A stretch of DNA of 22,225 bases, taken from contig JAOXYB010090274.1 in NCBI GenBank assembly GCA_028565635.1, forward strand, positions 1-22,225, given 5' to 3'. The DNA is from Phoronis ovalis (taxonomy: Eukaryota; Phoronida; Phoronidae). Below the pieces are notes generated by a model. It was not told the DNA's origin and did not search any database. It saw only the letters and a program-made list of their open reading frames with translations. Of this stretch, positions 1 through 10,334 are shown piece by piece. The position numbers and the translations under genes are program-made. Each line of letters begins with the position of its first letter. The stretch's first letter is position 1.

Positions 1-90
1 AACGTCGTGAAAAAAACAATTAAAAAAATATCCCACATAATGTTCGCCAACAAACGCCCCCCGCCACCAACAGACCCAAAGCTCCCGATG

Positions 91-107
91 CCCCCCCCCC
101 CCCCCCC
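91..107. repeat. Poly-C17 tract
   Basis: Seventeen consecutive C residues lie in a C-rich stretch (about 56-117) inside the 5'UTR intron or upstream region of CFAP157. The run ends in ctacag (107-112), which resembles a polypyrimidine tract plus acceptor. It is most simply a homopolymer repeat; length may be unreliable in an assembly. Confidence 0.8.
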
Positions 108-331
108 TACAGCCCCCAATATTATATATAATTATATAAGTCTCTGTCCTAGAAATAATTTCTGATCAACAGTTAGTACCTGTCTTGCTTTCTCTGTACC
201 ATGATAAGACAAGAATACACTTTTTTACCCGGAACAGCAGATTTCTATTTAAAAAATTTACATAGTAACTCATTATACATATAATAAATATTAGATCATT
301 GTTAATATAAAATATGCCCATGTTTTTGCAG

Positions 332-338
332 CTTTAGC
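332..338 (+). other. CFAP157: 5'UTR end of CFAP157 and its splice acceptor
   Basis: A pyrimidine-rich stretch ending tttttgcag (to 331) is a good 3' splice site seven bases before the CFAP157 ATG. The gene therefore has at least one upstream non-coding exon, which I cannot locate within positions 1-331. Confidence 0.6.
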
Positions 339-3300
339 ATGCCTCCTAAGAAAAAGAAGAGTGGGAAGAAAGGGAAGAAAGGAAAGAAGTCAGCAAGAAA
401 GTCAGCATCCCGTTCACAAACTAGTCTTGGGGATCAGCTTAATGAACTTGGCAAAGAGTTCTATCTTATTCAGATACGAGATTTAGAAATTAGACTGACT
501 AGGTAAGTACAATTTATTCAGAAATATATACTCCGTAATTAACAATCAACTATTTTGTTGGCTATCATGGTTAATTTAATTGCCCCTATGAACATCCCCT
601 TGTTTTGTAAAGAGTCTAGTCATTATACCACTTTTCTTTCTTGTTTGATTTCTTTACTTGTAAACTGTAACAACCCATCTTTGTTACTGTTAAGATTATT
701 CAAAATAATGTTCTACTGTATCTTATAAGGACTATGTCTGCTATGTGATCATGCTTCTAAAGTTATGGGTATTGAATATTATCATAATACATATGTGCGT
801 AACATTTTGTCTAAGAGATTGGATGACATTAATTAAAAGAATTTGGTCTAATACTCAATTACTAATCAAAATTTCTAGTACTAAGTTTACATCACAACTC
901 ACTATAATGCCTAAAATATACTATGAAGTTATTTTATTGGAAACTGCCACTAATATTTTACAGTCATATTAATATACATTAATTTTTTAGATATCAGAGG
1001 AAATGTGATGAGCTAGAGGTGCTGAACAGCCAGTTTAATGACAGATATAAACAGTTAGATCAAGAGAAAAAAGAAATTGTATCATTTCTCAAAAAGTCGG
1101 TGGCACAGAGAGGTAATTTAAATTATTTTGGAGTTATATTCAGATATGATATAAAACTGATTTGTTTCATTTCTATGGTATTCACAAAAGTGCAAAGATA
1201 TATACCGGATGATTTTTGAAATTATTTTGAAGGAATCGTGACTGCATTTTCTGTTTGTGAATCTTACTATTCCTTATACAGGTGATGAAATTGCTGATCT
1301 TAATGACCGGCTAGTTGGTCAAAAACAAGCCCACGATTATGAAATGTCACAGTTACAAGATCAAATGCAGAAAAGTCGAGCTGAATTTAATGAAATAAAG
1401 GATCAACTTACTCAAGAAAATGTTATTTTAGGTACAGGACTGCAATAACTAAACATAATATAGTGTTTTGTGGTTGAATATGATCAACTAAATTTCTGCT
1501 CACTATCTGTATAGATATGTAATGTACTGTTAGTAATCAGTTTGTTGCTCACAGTTGCCTGTTGTTTAAATGTTAGTAATTTTGCACTGCTGTGGAAAAT
1601 ACATTTCCTATATTCTAAGCAAATTTTTCTGTCACTCCTTGTCAGTACTAGGAACCGCATTTGATGTTTTCTAGCAGCATACTTTTTGTGTTTTTTTAAG
1701 ATATTAATATTTATATATAATCATATTTTGTTCATATTTATGCACAGGTAGTAAATTAGCATCTTTGGAAGAGTTCAAATTCCAGAAAGAATCATTAATG
1801 GCTAAATTTGCTGCAATGGAAGAGGAATTGAAAAAGCAAGAACAAGACCATAAAGACATCTTGTACAGTTTGGAAAGAAAGGCTGTTGTGGACAAAGACA
1901 GGTATTGGAGCACTTTCAATGAAAAACCGCTCAATATGTGGATGTTATGAAAAATCCAGACATAAATGAACAAAAATGATAGCATTTGAAGTTCAAACAC
2001 TTAGCTTGGTTGCTTTGCATAACATTTTGAAGAAACAAATATAATTTAAATGTCTTGCATTTTTATGTTTAAAAAAATAAAGTGTATACATTTTTTAATA
2101 AGTTAAGTTAAGTTTCAAAAGCTTAATTATTTTTAGATAATTTTATTGCATTGAAGCTAGGCTCTTTAGTAATCTCAAATATTGTTAAATCGTAAATTTT
2201 TAATATACAATTGATTACATTTTGTATTTACTTAAAATACTTTTTTTAAAGTAAAAATGTTCCACCAGTTTTAAGACATTTCAAAGTTTTGTGTAAAAAG
2301 GTAAAAATTAATTTATTTTTAAAATTTTGATCTCATTTTCAGGCTGAAGAAAGAAATGGTTATGCGTGTAAACCAGGTTGCAGCAGAATTCCGTAAAGTG
2401 TCAAATAAACAAATGGCAGAAACTACAAAGCGCACAATACGGGAAAATGTTTCTATAAATGCTCAGCTTACAAAAATGTCTGATAAAACAATGGAATTAA
2501 TACAAGAAAATGATGAACTTAAGCAAAAGGAAAAAAAGCAAAGACAACAAATAGAATTACTAGAAGCTAATGAAAAGGAATTAGCCAAAAAGAATCATAG
2601 TAATCAAAAGGTACAAAATATATTTTTGTAATATTTTTGCTTTGATGTATTAGCAGTGCTCAAATGTGGAATGGGAGTGCACAACTAATAAGGAACTTTT
2701 AAAATAAATATGAACAGGGTTTTAGCTTCTTAAAAAATTGTGTAGTGAAAATGAACTAATGTTGAAAAATTGAATATGCACGAAAAAAAATTTGAAAGAA
2801 CTGGTTTTCAGAGCCATGAATACTAATTATGAAAGTCCCTTTAGAGTTAGTACTGTGTTAAGTCCACTTATGTGTTTATATAAAGCAAAAAATTATATTT
2901 CTCCAGCAAATTGAATGATACATAATTACTAATCACAATATTACAAATATACTTAAGTTCAAGTTTAGTATTTCATCAAAATGTCTTTATACAAAATTTG
3001 TATTTATAAATTTTGTTTTCTAGAATGTTTCTCATTTTTTGTTTTGTTTTTACAGATTATAAGAATGTTAACAGAAAAGTGTAAAAGTCAAGAAGCAATG
3101 ATAGCAGAATATGAAATGAGAGAACAGGAATATCAGGAAATAGATGCAGAGAGTGACCTCTTGAGGCAACAAGTGGAATCAACTAGGTATTATATTTTAT
3201 GAGATACCGGCTATAACAATAGCATAATTTCTTTTAGATATTTAAATGCATTCAAATATCTTTTTTGACAAAAGTAAACTAACTATGTGACTTCATTTTT

Positions 3301-5122
3301 TAATTAATATCTATTTATAGCAATTGAATTTTTGCTTTTATTAAAGCTTTCTCATTTACAGAATCTATGATTTTGTTGGAAAACTCAGTTGTCACAAGAT
3401 AAATATCGTTTGTATCCATGTTTTAATGTATTCTCCTGTTTAATAACTAAATAAAACTGTCTATTTCAACTTCAGGGAAGAGCTTCAAAGTCTGGGAAAA
3501 GAAAATGAACAACTTGAGGAAGACTTTGAAAGAAAAGTAAAGGAACAAAAAGATGCAATGAAACAAAAGGGAAAGATAGAAAAAGTACTTTCTCAGGCTG
3601 CTGAAGCACTTAGAATGAGCCTTACGGTTAGTTTCTAGATATGTGCTTTTGAGACCTTTTACATTTAAATTTGAATGATATTCCACTGGAGTAAGATAAT
3701 GATAATATTACTGGTGGTGTTGTATTTTGGTTTCTAGGATACCCCTCAAGCATGGGATGGTTCAACACAACATGATGAAGCAGAAAAGCGTGACAACCTT
3801 ATGGAGCACTTGTTAATATTATTAAATAGTTCTGCAGTGTTGGGAATGGGACCCTCACCTGGTGATCTTGGAAAGCAATATGAAATTAAAAGATCTAAAA
3901 GTGCTCTAAGTGAAATGCCTGGTAGTCGCAGAGGAGTTAGACAAGGGTAAGTTTTAAAAAATATAACTTTTGTAGCAGTATTTTGTGGTGCATGAACTCC
4001 TTCCGACCAATCATTATGTTAAAGAAGCTACACCATCTGATGCTGCTGGCTAATGTTACCCTTTGTTCATGGCAGCATATACAATTAGTGTAAATTAAAA
4101 AGTTATGCACAGTGCCTAAAAAAAGGTTTAACACACAAAAAAATTAAAAGGAAATTCAAATCCAATTTTACCATAACTTAATGGTATAGCAGTTTAGTTA
4201 CATCTTTCTGTTTTTTTTCACAGAACACTTTCACCACTTATAAAGCCTCCAGGTGCCACTAGTGCATTGCCTCACTATCAGCTAGGTGATCTGGGTCTTA
4301 TACCAAGACCGCAGAAACCTATACAGACAAAAACAGATCAGATGAGAGAATTGTCTAGAACAACACAGTTAGGAGGACTTAGAAAAGTTCTGACGAAATC
4401 TGTTGCTATACAGACTATGAGCACACCTAAGGTAAAGTAATAGTGCTATATGAACACCATGTTGCATCTCTGTCTTTTTCATTTTGAAACAATAAGACAT
4501 TTTCACAAACTATATACCCATCCGATAGGTGCTAGCCTGTTACAGCGCCAGCTTCCAAAATCTATACAGTGACACGTTTATGGAGCTTTTGAAATTCAAC
4601 TATTTCATTAATTAAAAGCTATTTTTTCTGAATGCGCAAAAAAGGCAATGTTTTAAAATTCTATTACTGGGTCAAAGCAAAGTGTGACAGAACATGGATT
4701 GTTTCCTTTGTTATTTCAGCTTCTTAGTCATAGCTTGGTTTTAAGCAACCAATCCTTTTCATAGTGACTTAAAATATGGGTAAACATAAGTTTCATACTT
4801 GTTTTGTTTTATTTAATTAATTGAGTTGTGTTTTTTTGAAACTTTTTTTTTACAATTTGATTTAATGGAAATATAAAATGTGATTACGGAACTACAATTA
4901 GTTCTGTATAGAACTATTTGAGAGTCAGTTTAAAAGCAACTCACTGAGTTTAATAATGTTTTATTTTGTTTTTAGGCTATGTTTTTTGCTGACCAACTTC
5001 TTAGTCGATCATCCCCCACTGCTCAAACAGCATTATTAACTGCTGATTCTAGAAAGTCTACTGCCAAGTCAATGGGACTAACTTTACCTTCCAAAAGAAC
5101 ACCTCAACATTTATTGGCATGA
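339..5122 (+). CDS. CFAP157: CFAP157, cilia- and flagella-associated protein 157 (10 coding exons, 567 aa)
   Basis: Coding exons are 339-502, 991-1112, 1282-1431, 1748-1901, 2343-2610, 3056-3186, 3476-3626, 3738-3946, 4224-4431 and 4976-5122. All have GT-AG borders and sum to 1704 nt (567 codons plus TGA), a little longer than the human protein (about 520 aa). The protein opens with a Lys/Gly/Ser-rich basic tail (residues 2-25). The family signature FYLIQIRDLE follows at 41-50, then a long coiled coil to about residue 390 that includes DEIADLND and a segment ending DKDRLKKE. The C-terminal motif YQLGDLGLIPR lies at 468-478; vertebrate CFAP157 has a near-identical motif. In mouse the protein is linked to FOXJ1-driven ciliary gene expression and is needed to build the sperm flagellum, acting at basal body or axoneme. 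The start is the first ATG after the 5'UTR acceptor and precedes the conserved basic tail. Identification is from recalled family resemblance, not a search. Confidence 0.93.
503..990 (+). other. CFAP157 intron after coding exon 1
   Basis: The intron runs from a consensus gtaagt donor at 503 to an ...aattttttag acceptor at 990. A 75-codon open frame inside it (745-972) has no coding character. I see no gene or repeat here. Confidence 0.85.
1432..1747 (+). other. CFAP157 intron 3
   Basis: The intron is bounded by G|gtacag at 1431/1432 and a tgcacag acceptor at 1747, and keeps the frame through the ILGSKLASLEEF segment. It is AT-rich and I see no internal feature. Confidence 0.85.
1902..2342 (+). 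other. CFAP157 intron 4
   Basis: Donor gtattg at 1902, acceptor ttttcag at 2342. The splice restores DKDRLKKE, a conserved family segment. The intron is AT-rich with homopolymer T/A runs and nothing else supported. Confidence 0.85.
2611..3055 (+). other. CFAP157 intron 5
   Basis: A phase-0 intron from gtacaa at 2611 to a T-rich acceptor (gttttgtttttacag) at 3055. No internal gene is seen. Confidence 0.85.
4432..4975 (+). other. CFAP157 intron 9
   Basis: The last intron, phase 0, runs from gtaaag at 4432 to ttttgtttttag at 4975. It contains AT-rich unique-looking sequence with no supported feature. Confidence 0.8.
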
Positions 5123-5543
5123 CCATAATGCTGAAATGAAGATTTATTTTCTTCCCATATTGCTAATGTCATTGGAGGATTAAGTTATTTATGCACTGTG
5201 AATATAAACATTTGAGACATTTTGTTTTCTTGTTGCATCACGTTGCTTTTATAACTAACTTGTGGCATGCAAAGACAAAACACAAAATTATCCGCGGCAT
5301 TGTCTTTCTTTGTAATTGCAGTGACAGAATTGTAGCATAATTATTATTGCATCTTTCCAATGCTCTTATCTGTCAACATACATAGGTACAGTATGCTAGA
5401 AATATTGAGACTGAAATGCCTAGTATTACCTGTGATTAGGTATGCGTCAATAAGCATCAGACAAGAAATCAGCTTGTATATAAGGTTTAAAACCATATAT
5501 TTGTGTTCAGTTACATGAATTGAAATATCTATCCTTTGTGTAC

Positions 5544-5549
5544 AATAAA
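5544..5549 (+). terminator. CFAP157: Polyadenylation signal of CFAP157
   Basis: A canonical AATAAA lies 421 bases after the TGA stop, followed by T/GT-rich sequence (ttatattgtatagtgttgtg). This is the first AATAAA after the stop codon, so the 3'UTR probably ends near 5565-5580. Confidence 0.65.
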
Positions 5550-5843
5550 TATGTGCATTATATTGTATAGTGTTGTGACACTTATGCTATTGTTAAGTGC
5601 ATTGTTATTAATGTAAATATATAAAATTCTTCATGTAATGTTTTTGCTTTGGATGCTTACTGCATTCTGTAAACAAACATGCATGATCAGTAAAGCGTTA
5701 TCCTTCAAGATGTATAGCTGTTTCTTATCAGTCTCAAAAGGGATTGCCTGGTGTTTTCTCTGAATCAAGCAGAAATAGTGTAGTTATTTTAAATTTGCAT
5801 GCAATACACATGCTGAAAAATTGTTTCCATAAAATGTGCGGTG

Positions 5844-6032
5844 ATTGGTTATATGCGGATTGCGTCCAGATTGCGTTTTGTTTACCTCCTTATCCAATAG
5901 GTGGCACAGCCAGCAGGCAAGAATGGTAGCTCTTTTGTCCTGGAGGTATAAATGGATAGAAACTGTAAATAGCAGATGTTTCACTTTCATCAGCCTGTGC
6001 TAGGATATATAAAGCTCTGTGCCAGTGACGTG
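5844..6032 (+). promoter_or_regulatory. Probable promoter of the zinc-finger gene
   Basis: This segment clusters promoter-type motifs: an inverted CCAAT box (ATTGG, 5844-5848), a forward CCAAT box (5894-5898), a TATA-like TATATAAA (6005-6012) and a CRE-like TGACGTGG (6025-6032). A start site around 6035-6040 followed by a consensus donor gtaagt at 6201 would give a non-coding first exon of about 165 bases. That exon would splice to the acceptor at 7778 just before the zinc-finger coding exon. The motifs are visible; promoter activity is inferred. Confidence 0.4.
5894..5907 (+). promoter_or_regulatory. CTCF-like motif
   Basis: CCAATAGGTGGCAC matches 13 of 14 positions of the animal CTCF core CCASYAGRKGGCRS, with A in place of S at position 4. 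It sits between the 3' end of CFAP157 and the zinc-finger promoter and overlaps a CCAAT box. One match is expected to be weak evidence alone. Confidence 0.35.
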
Positions 6033-6225
6033 GTGTTAAATCACTCAAGCCTAAAAAGTGTGTTCTTTTGGTCAGTCAGTGACGATATCCAGTTTGTGAC
6101 CTACTGGGAGGAATAAAACTTGTTGAGAATTAAAACATTTCCACATGGATTTAGTATAGACATGGGATCTTGGTAGTATTATATTGTAAACAGTAACTGA
6201 GTAAGTAGTTCCGTGATCCGTCTAG

Positions 6226-6325
6226 TCGGGGGGGAGGGGCAGCGGACACTAAAATATATGTGTGCCGCCAAAATGGGTCACTTTTCACAGAAATACCCAT
6301 GGGGTACTTGTTGGAATTGCCTATT
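6226..6325 (+). repeat. Dispersed G-rich-headed repeat, copy 1 (partial)
   Basis: Begins with a G-run (gggggggagggg, 6228-6239), followed by TGTGCCGCCAAAATGGGT and CCCATGGGGTACTT. The same order (G-run, TGCCGC, then iterated ATGGGxxx-TTTT) recurs at 6454 and 12471. Only the head of the element is recognisable here. Confidence 0.45.
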
Positions 6326-6453
6326 TCTATTTTTATAGTTTTTTATACAATACAAGTAAGAAAGCAGGCTAACAATATTATTTATTTCGTTAGATTAAAA
6401 TACGTCATGCATATTATAGAAAGTATTGCCTTTTCAATAAGTTAAGTTAAACT

Positions 6454-7025
6454 CCCGGGGGGGTACTGGCATTCAGAGTCATTATATATATCTGCCGCCC
6501 AATAGGCCCCCTTTTTTCAGCTTCCGCATTTACCACATGGTATGATAATTTACAAGTGAATAGTCCTGTGGGCCAGCTGTGTTCCAAATCAAGTGGCATT
6601 TGAAGTGGCCCCATTTAATTTCTGGGAGCCCAGTATTTTTTTGTGTGGGCTTCCAAGTGAAAGTTTGCTTCTAAAAAAATTGACAAGCAAATAAAAAAAA
6701 GGGTTCCCAGTTTATTTCCGGGTGCTATTTGCTTGCCAAACGGCGACCGGAAGCGATCTTTTTGCGTTTGGATGTTAAAAAATAGTTCAAAGGGAGACCG
6801 GGGGTGGCTGCCAGTGGCCCATCGGGTCAACACCCACTGCAGTTCATGTGGCCTGAACAACTTTTTAGTGGCCTCGGGCTCTCAGATAGACCAGCGTAGC
6901 TATCGAGTCCTGTGGGGTGGCTTTTCCAGAGTGTTTTACCATGGGATATGGTTTTTTACTTGGGACCTTACATCCCCACCCAGTTTTTTGTCAAGTACCC
7001 CACTCTGGGTATCCAGGAAATTTTT
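6454..7025 (+). repeat. Dispersed G-rich-headed repeat, copy 2
   Basis: Starts CCCGGGGGGGTACT, has TCTGCCGC at 6491-6498 and degenerate iterations of a GGG-plus-T-run motif. Near its end is ACCATGGGATATGGTTTTTT, then catccccacccagttttttg (6971-6990). A 98-codon open frame across it (6733-7029) is repeat-derived, not a gene. The family resembles a repeat I recall from many marine invertebrate genomes that begins CCCGGGGGGGTACT and iterates GGGTATG-TTTTT. It lies in the probable 5'UTR intron of the zinc-finger gene. Confidence 0.55.
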
Positions 7026-7778
7026 CTGAATGAAAATCTTAAAAATAGGTCTTTTTGTAATATTATTACAAAACCTTAAAAATGGGTCTACATTTGTGGG
7101 TCTAAGATTTTGTTGAACTCCTGTTTGTGTGGTCCACTTTCATGCTCAAAATCTATTATCTTTCGAAATAGGAGTAGTGGAATGTAGCATGAAGTTTTTT
7201 AAATTATCAACGGTGATAGGCTGAACAAGAAATATTATGTCACATGCTACTTTACTAATAAATAATTCTTTGGAGTTTGTTAACTCAGTGGTCTTATCTT
7301 TCTATATTCATGGCTACATGACACTTCTATGGCTTGCCTATGGCAGAAACGTATGGTAATGCTCACATCCTTTGTGTGTTAACAATTTTTTTTTGTTGAT
7401 ATTATTTACTTTGTTCTTAAAAAAACATCACAACAATTTGTAACACAGAGAGGGCCATGACCATGCATAACACTTTGTCACAGGCAAAATGTAGTGTGAT
7501 ATAACTATATAGGACTAATCTTTCTACAGCTTCATTAGCCTTGACTGGACATATTTTAACCAGTCTGTTGAAATAATTTCTTGTTCAAAAAATTTCCTCT
7601 GTTAATAACTAATATCAACAATTATATTAAAAGTTGTACATGCAATCATTTGCAATGCCATGCATTTTAAGTTGTTTACTTCATCAAATACCTTTTCATA
7701 AATAAAAAATAACATAACTGATTTATTCAACTAGAACAAAATTTATTTTATAAATTAATGTGTACTGTTCTTTTACAG
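7026..7778 (+). other. Non-coding stretch before the zinc-finger coding exon
   Basis: AT-rich sequence ending in the acceptor tgttcttttacag at 7778, so probably the end of a 5'UTR intron. A 12-base inverted pair (7222-7233 with 7576-7587) is the only structure seen. No coding signal is visible. Confidence 0.5.
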
Positions 7779-7812
7779 GTCATTCAAGTTGTCTTTCGAG
7801 ACACTAATATTT

Positions 7813-7818
7813 ATGTGA
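7813..7818 (+). promoter_or_regulatory. Start-stop minimal upstream ORF (ATGTGA)
   Basis: In the 5'UTR part of the zinc-finger exon, ATG is followed directly by TGA, 35 bases before the main ATG at 7854. Start-stop elements of this kind can stall initiating ribosomes and lower translation of the main frame. The sequence is clear; the effect is inferred. Confidence 0.4.
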
Positions 7819-7853
7819 ACACATCTGTCGGCTAGTTCTGGATATCATCCAAC

Positions 7854-10211
7854 ATGGATATTCCTGATATATGTTGTGCTACTCCATTAAGTCAAGAGGG
7901 TACTGAATTTATGCAGAATCAAAATTATGGTAGCTGGTATACTCCAACAGCAAGAAAACTTTCTGAGAGAAAAAATGAATGCAGTAGTGAACACATTGTT
8001 GAATTGGAAGGAAATAACTGTGATAGTTGTGCTATAGATAAGTTAAATAATTTATCAACTTTAGCTGATGCTGCATCTGCTGAAATGGAAAATGTTAGTG
8101 AATTTATTTCAAGGAAAAACGGTAATACCACTTGTTGTGAAAGTAACAATATCACACATGCTGGACAAGTGCCTGATAGATTAAAGTCATGTGCAATGAC
8201 TCCTATTGATATGTCAGTTTTTATAGCAAGGGTGCAACAACAGTGCGAGTCCGTTTCACAGTCCAATTTTAACACAAAATCGAAAGGAAGAAAGGAAGCC
8301 ATTGTAAACATTGATGATAGTGATGATGACTGTGATAATTGCAACATTGATATGGATGAACAATCAACATTTACAGTTCACAATAAGAAACTGACCCAGG
8401 AACAAGATAGGAAGCTTAGTGGTGATATCGAAACTTTTCTAATCAATAATACACAAACAGCTAATAATAGCATTGGTTTATTGATAGAAAAAACTGCTGA
8501 GCAAAATCTGATACCTAGAAATTGTCAGATTAACACTAAATCTTGTTGCAACGTTTGTAAATCTGGCTGTAACAATACTACAAAAAAGAATGTTGACAAA
8601 CCACAAGAACAACATGTAAGTGTTACGTGCACTGGAACAAAACCATATGAAAACCCGTACTTCAAGTGTCCTGTATGTGATATAACATTTTTAATGCCAA
8701 ATGATCTTACAGTACACTTGAGATCACACTATAAGGATAACCTTGCAATAACTGGACATTTAAATAAAGACTACAATAATGCTATTGTTAACCATGACCA
8801 GAATCTTGGTATCGTTCCTGAATTTAGGAAACAGGGCAGTTACCTTCAGTGCACAGATTGTGGCATTTCATTTCATGAGTCCATGATAAGTATGATTGAA
8901 CAAGATATAGTTACAGTATTTGATAATGACAGACGAAAAATTGCGGATGGTAGGAAAGAATTGGGTATATGTGAACATAAAAATATATTAAAAAAGGATG
9001 GACCAATGAAAGCATTCACTTACTGTTCAGACTGTGGGCTCGTTATTGAATCAGAATTGAAGAGTAACCAGAGTAGTGATGCTGATTGTACTTCTAAGTC
9101 TATTATTTCAAAAACATGCAATTTAGTTACTGAAATGGAACAGGCTAGCCAAGTGCAGGTTACTAGTACACCTAATAACGTCTCTGAATCACTTACCTAT
9201 GTAAATGTGCAAGTTTCTCATTCTGAAATAAATAGTCAATCTCCAGAGAGTAATATGAACACGCTGGATTGTTTGACTGCAAATAAAAGTGACAACTTAT
9301 CTTCAGAAAATAATTCTGGCTATCAGTGTAACTCCTTGGCTAGACAGAAATTCAAATGTTTCAGCTGTGAAGGAATTAGCTTTTTATCAGCAGAAGATTT
9401 AAGAGATCATTTTGAACAAGTTCACAAGTGTAAAGAAGATGAATGTTTTACATGTGACAAGTGCAATCAAAGATTTTTAGCTGAAACAACCTTAATTGCA
9501 CATTTAAAGGTTCACACTGCCAAGAAATTACACACATGTAAAACCTGTTCAAAAGTATTTAGAACTATTTCTCAGTTGCGCAGGCATCAACAGAAGATAC
9601 ATAAGAATCAGCGGCTGTTCATTTGTGATGTGTGTCAGAAGTGCTTTAAAACAAGATGGGAGTTATCAGCACATGCTAAAATTCATAACGATGCTAAACA
9701 GTTTATTTGTAATTTCTGTAGTAAACGTTACAAGGTGAAATTAGACTTAGAAGCACACGTCTTAATGCATACGTCTGAGCGTCCATTTGAGTGTCAATAT
9801 TGTGATAAGAAATTCAAAACCAGGAAAGAGTGTAATATTCACCAACGAATTCACACAGGGGAGAAACCATTTTGTTGCGAGCACTGCTCATCTTGTTTTA
9901 AGTCAAAGAAAGAATTAAAAGCCCATCAGAGGGTACACACCAAATTGCGACCATTTCCTTGCATTGTGTGTAGCAAAGATTTTAAAACGAAGAAAGACAT
10001 GTTACAACATGCACAACGTGTACATTCTGATGATCGACCCTTTGTCTGTGATGGTTGTGGTAAGCGGTTTAAATCAAAAAAAGAAATCAAACCGCACTTT
10101 TTAAGAATGCACACAAATGAGAAATCATTTTCATGTAATTTTTGTAATAAACAGTTTGTAAAAAAACAGGAATTAGATGTTCATATTAAAAGAAAACACA
10201 AACTAGATTGA
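7854..10211 (+). CDS. C2H2 zinc-finger protein, 785 aa, eleven fingers
   Basis: A single large coding exon; its splice acceptor at 7778 leaves a 75-base 5'UTR stretch before the ATG. Residues 1-265 are polar, Cys/Asn/Ser-rich and probably disordered, with a SUMO-interaction-like motif IVNIDDSDDD at 150-159. Finger 1 is isolated (270-292, CPVC...HLRSH). Degenerate Cys-x2-Cys remnants lacking complete His pairs follow near 333 and 391. Ten fingers fill 500-782, each C-x2-C-x12/13-H-x3/4-H with mostly TGEKP-like linkers. Fingers 5-10 repeat an F-K-T/S-K/R-K-E/D pattern in the recognition helix. The protein is probably a nuclear DNA-binding regulator. There is no KRAB, BTB, SET or ZAD domain, so no orthologue can be named. 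Confidence 0.92.
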   Translation: MDIPDICCATPLSQEGTEFMQNQNYGSWYTPTARKLSERKNECSSEHIVELEGNNCDSCAIDKLNNLSTLADAASAEMENVSEFISRKNGNTTCCESNNITHAGQVPDRLKSCAMTPIDMSVFIARVQQQCESVSQSNFNTKSKGRKEAIVNIDDSDDDCDNCNIDMDEQSTFTVHNKKLTQEQDRKLSGDIETFLINNTQTANNSIGLLIEKTAEQNLIPRNCQINTKSCCNVCKSGCNNTTKKNVDKPQEQHVSVTCTGTKPYENPYFKCPVCDITFLMPNDLTVHLRSHYKDNLAITGHLNKDYNNAIVNHDQNLGIVPEFRKQGSYLQCTDCGISFHESMISMIEQDIVTVFDNDRRKIADGRKELGICEHKNILKKDGPMKAFTYCSDCGLVIESELKSNQSSDADCTSKSIISKTCNLVTEMEQASQVQVTSTPNNVSESLTYVNVQVSHSEINSQSPESNMNTLDCLTANKSDNLSSENNSGYQCNSLARQKFKCFSCEGISFLSAEDLRDHFEQVHKCKEDECFTCDKCNQRFLAETTLIAHLKVHTAKKLHTCKTCSKVFRTISQLRRHQQKIHKNQRLFICDVCQKCFKTRWELSAHAKIHNDAKQFICNFCSKRYKVKLDLEAHVLMHTSERPFECQYCDKKFKTRKECNIHQRIHTGEKPFCCEHCSSCFKSKKELKAHQRVHTKLRPFPCIVCSKDFKTKKDMLQHAQRVHSDDRPFVCDGCGKRFKSKKEIKPHFLRMHTNEKSFSCNFCNKQFVKKQELDVHIKRKHKLD

Positions 10212-10334
10212 TTAGGGAAAGCACATGGTAAATGTGGTTACTCTTTGGATATTGTTGGCATCGGAAGGATGGTGGTAGGTTACAATAATTGAGTTGTACT
10301 GTCAGTATTGATTTTTAATGTTCACGAAATGGGA

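Noticed and set aside
6733-7029. 98-codon open frame on the plus strand
   Set aside because: It lies wholly inside dispersed repeat copy 2; its residues come from the GGG/T-run iterations and it has no conserved motif.
7222-7587. Possible MITE with 12-bp terminal inverted repeats (tgaacaagaaat / atttcttgttca)
   Set aside because: The match stops at 12 bases and there is no target-site duplication; a 12-bp inverted pair over 366 bp of AT-rich DNA can occur by chance.
7925-8347. 140-codon open frame on the minus strand
   Set aside because: It is antisense to the zinc-finger exon, with no splice signals or recognisable domain; it is a shadow of the coding strand.
8850-9050. Extra zinc fingers at the CTDCG and CSDCG pairs
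   Set aside because: The Cys pairs are not followed by correctly spaced His pairs, so they are degenerate remnants or unrelated metal-free segments.
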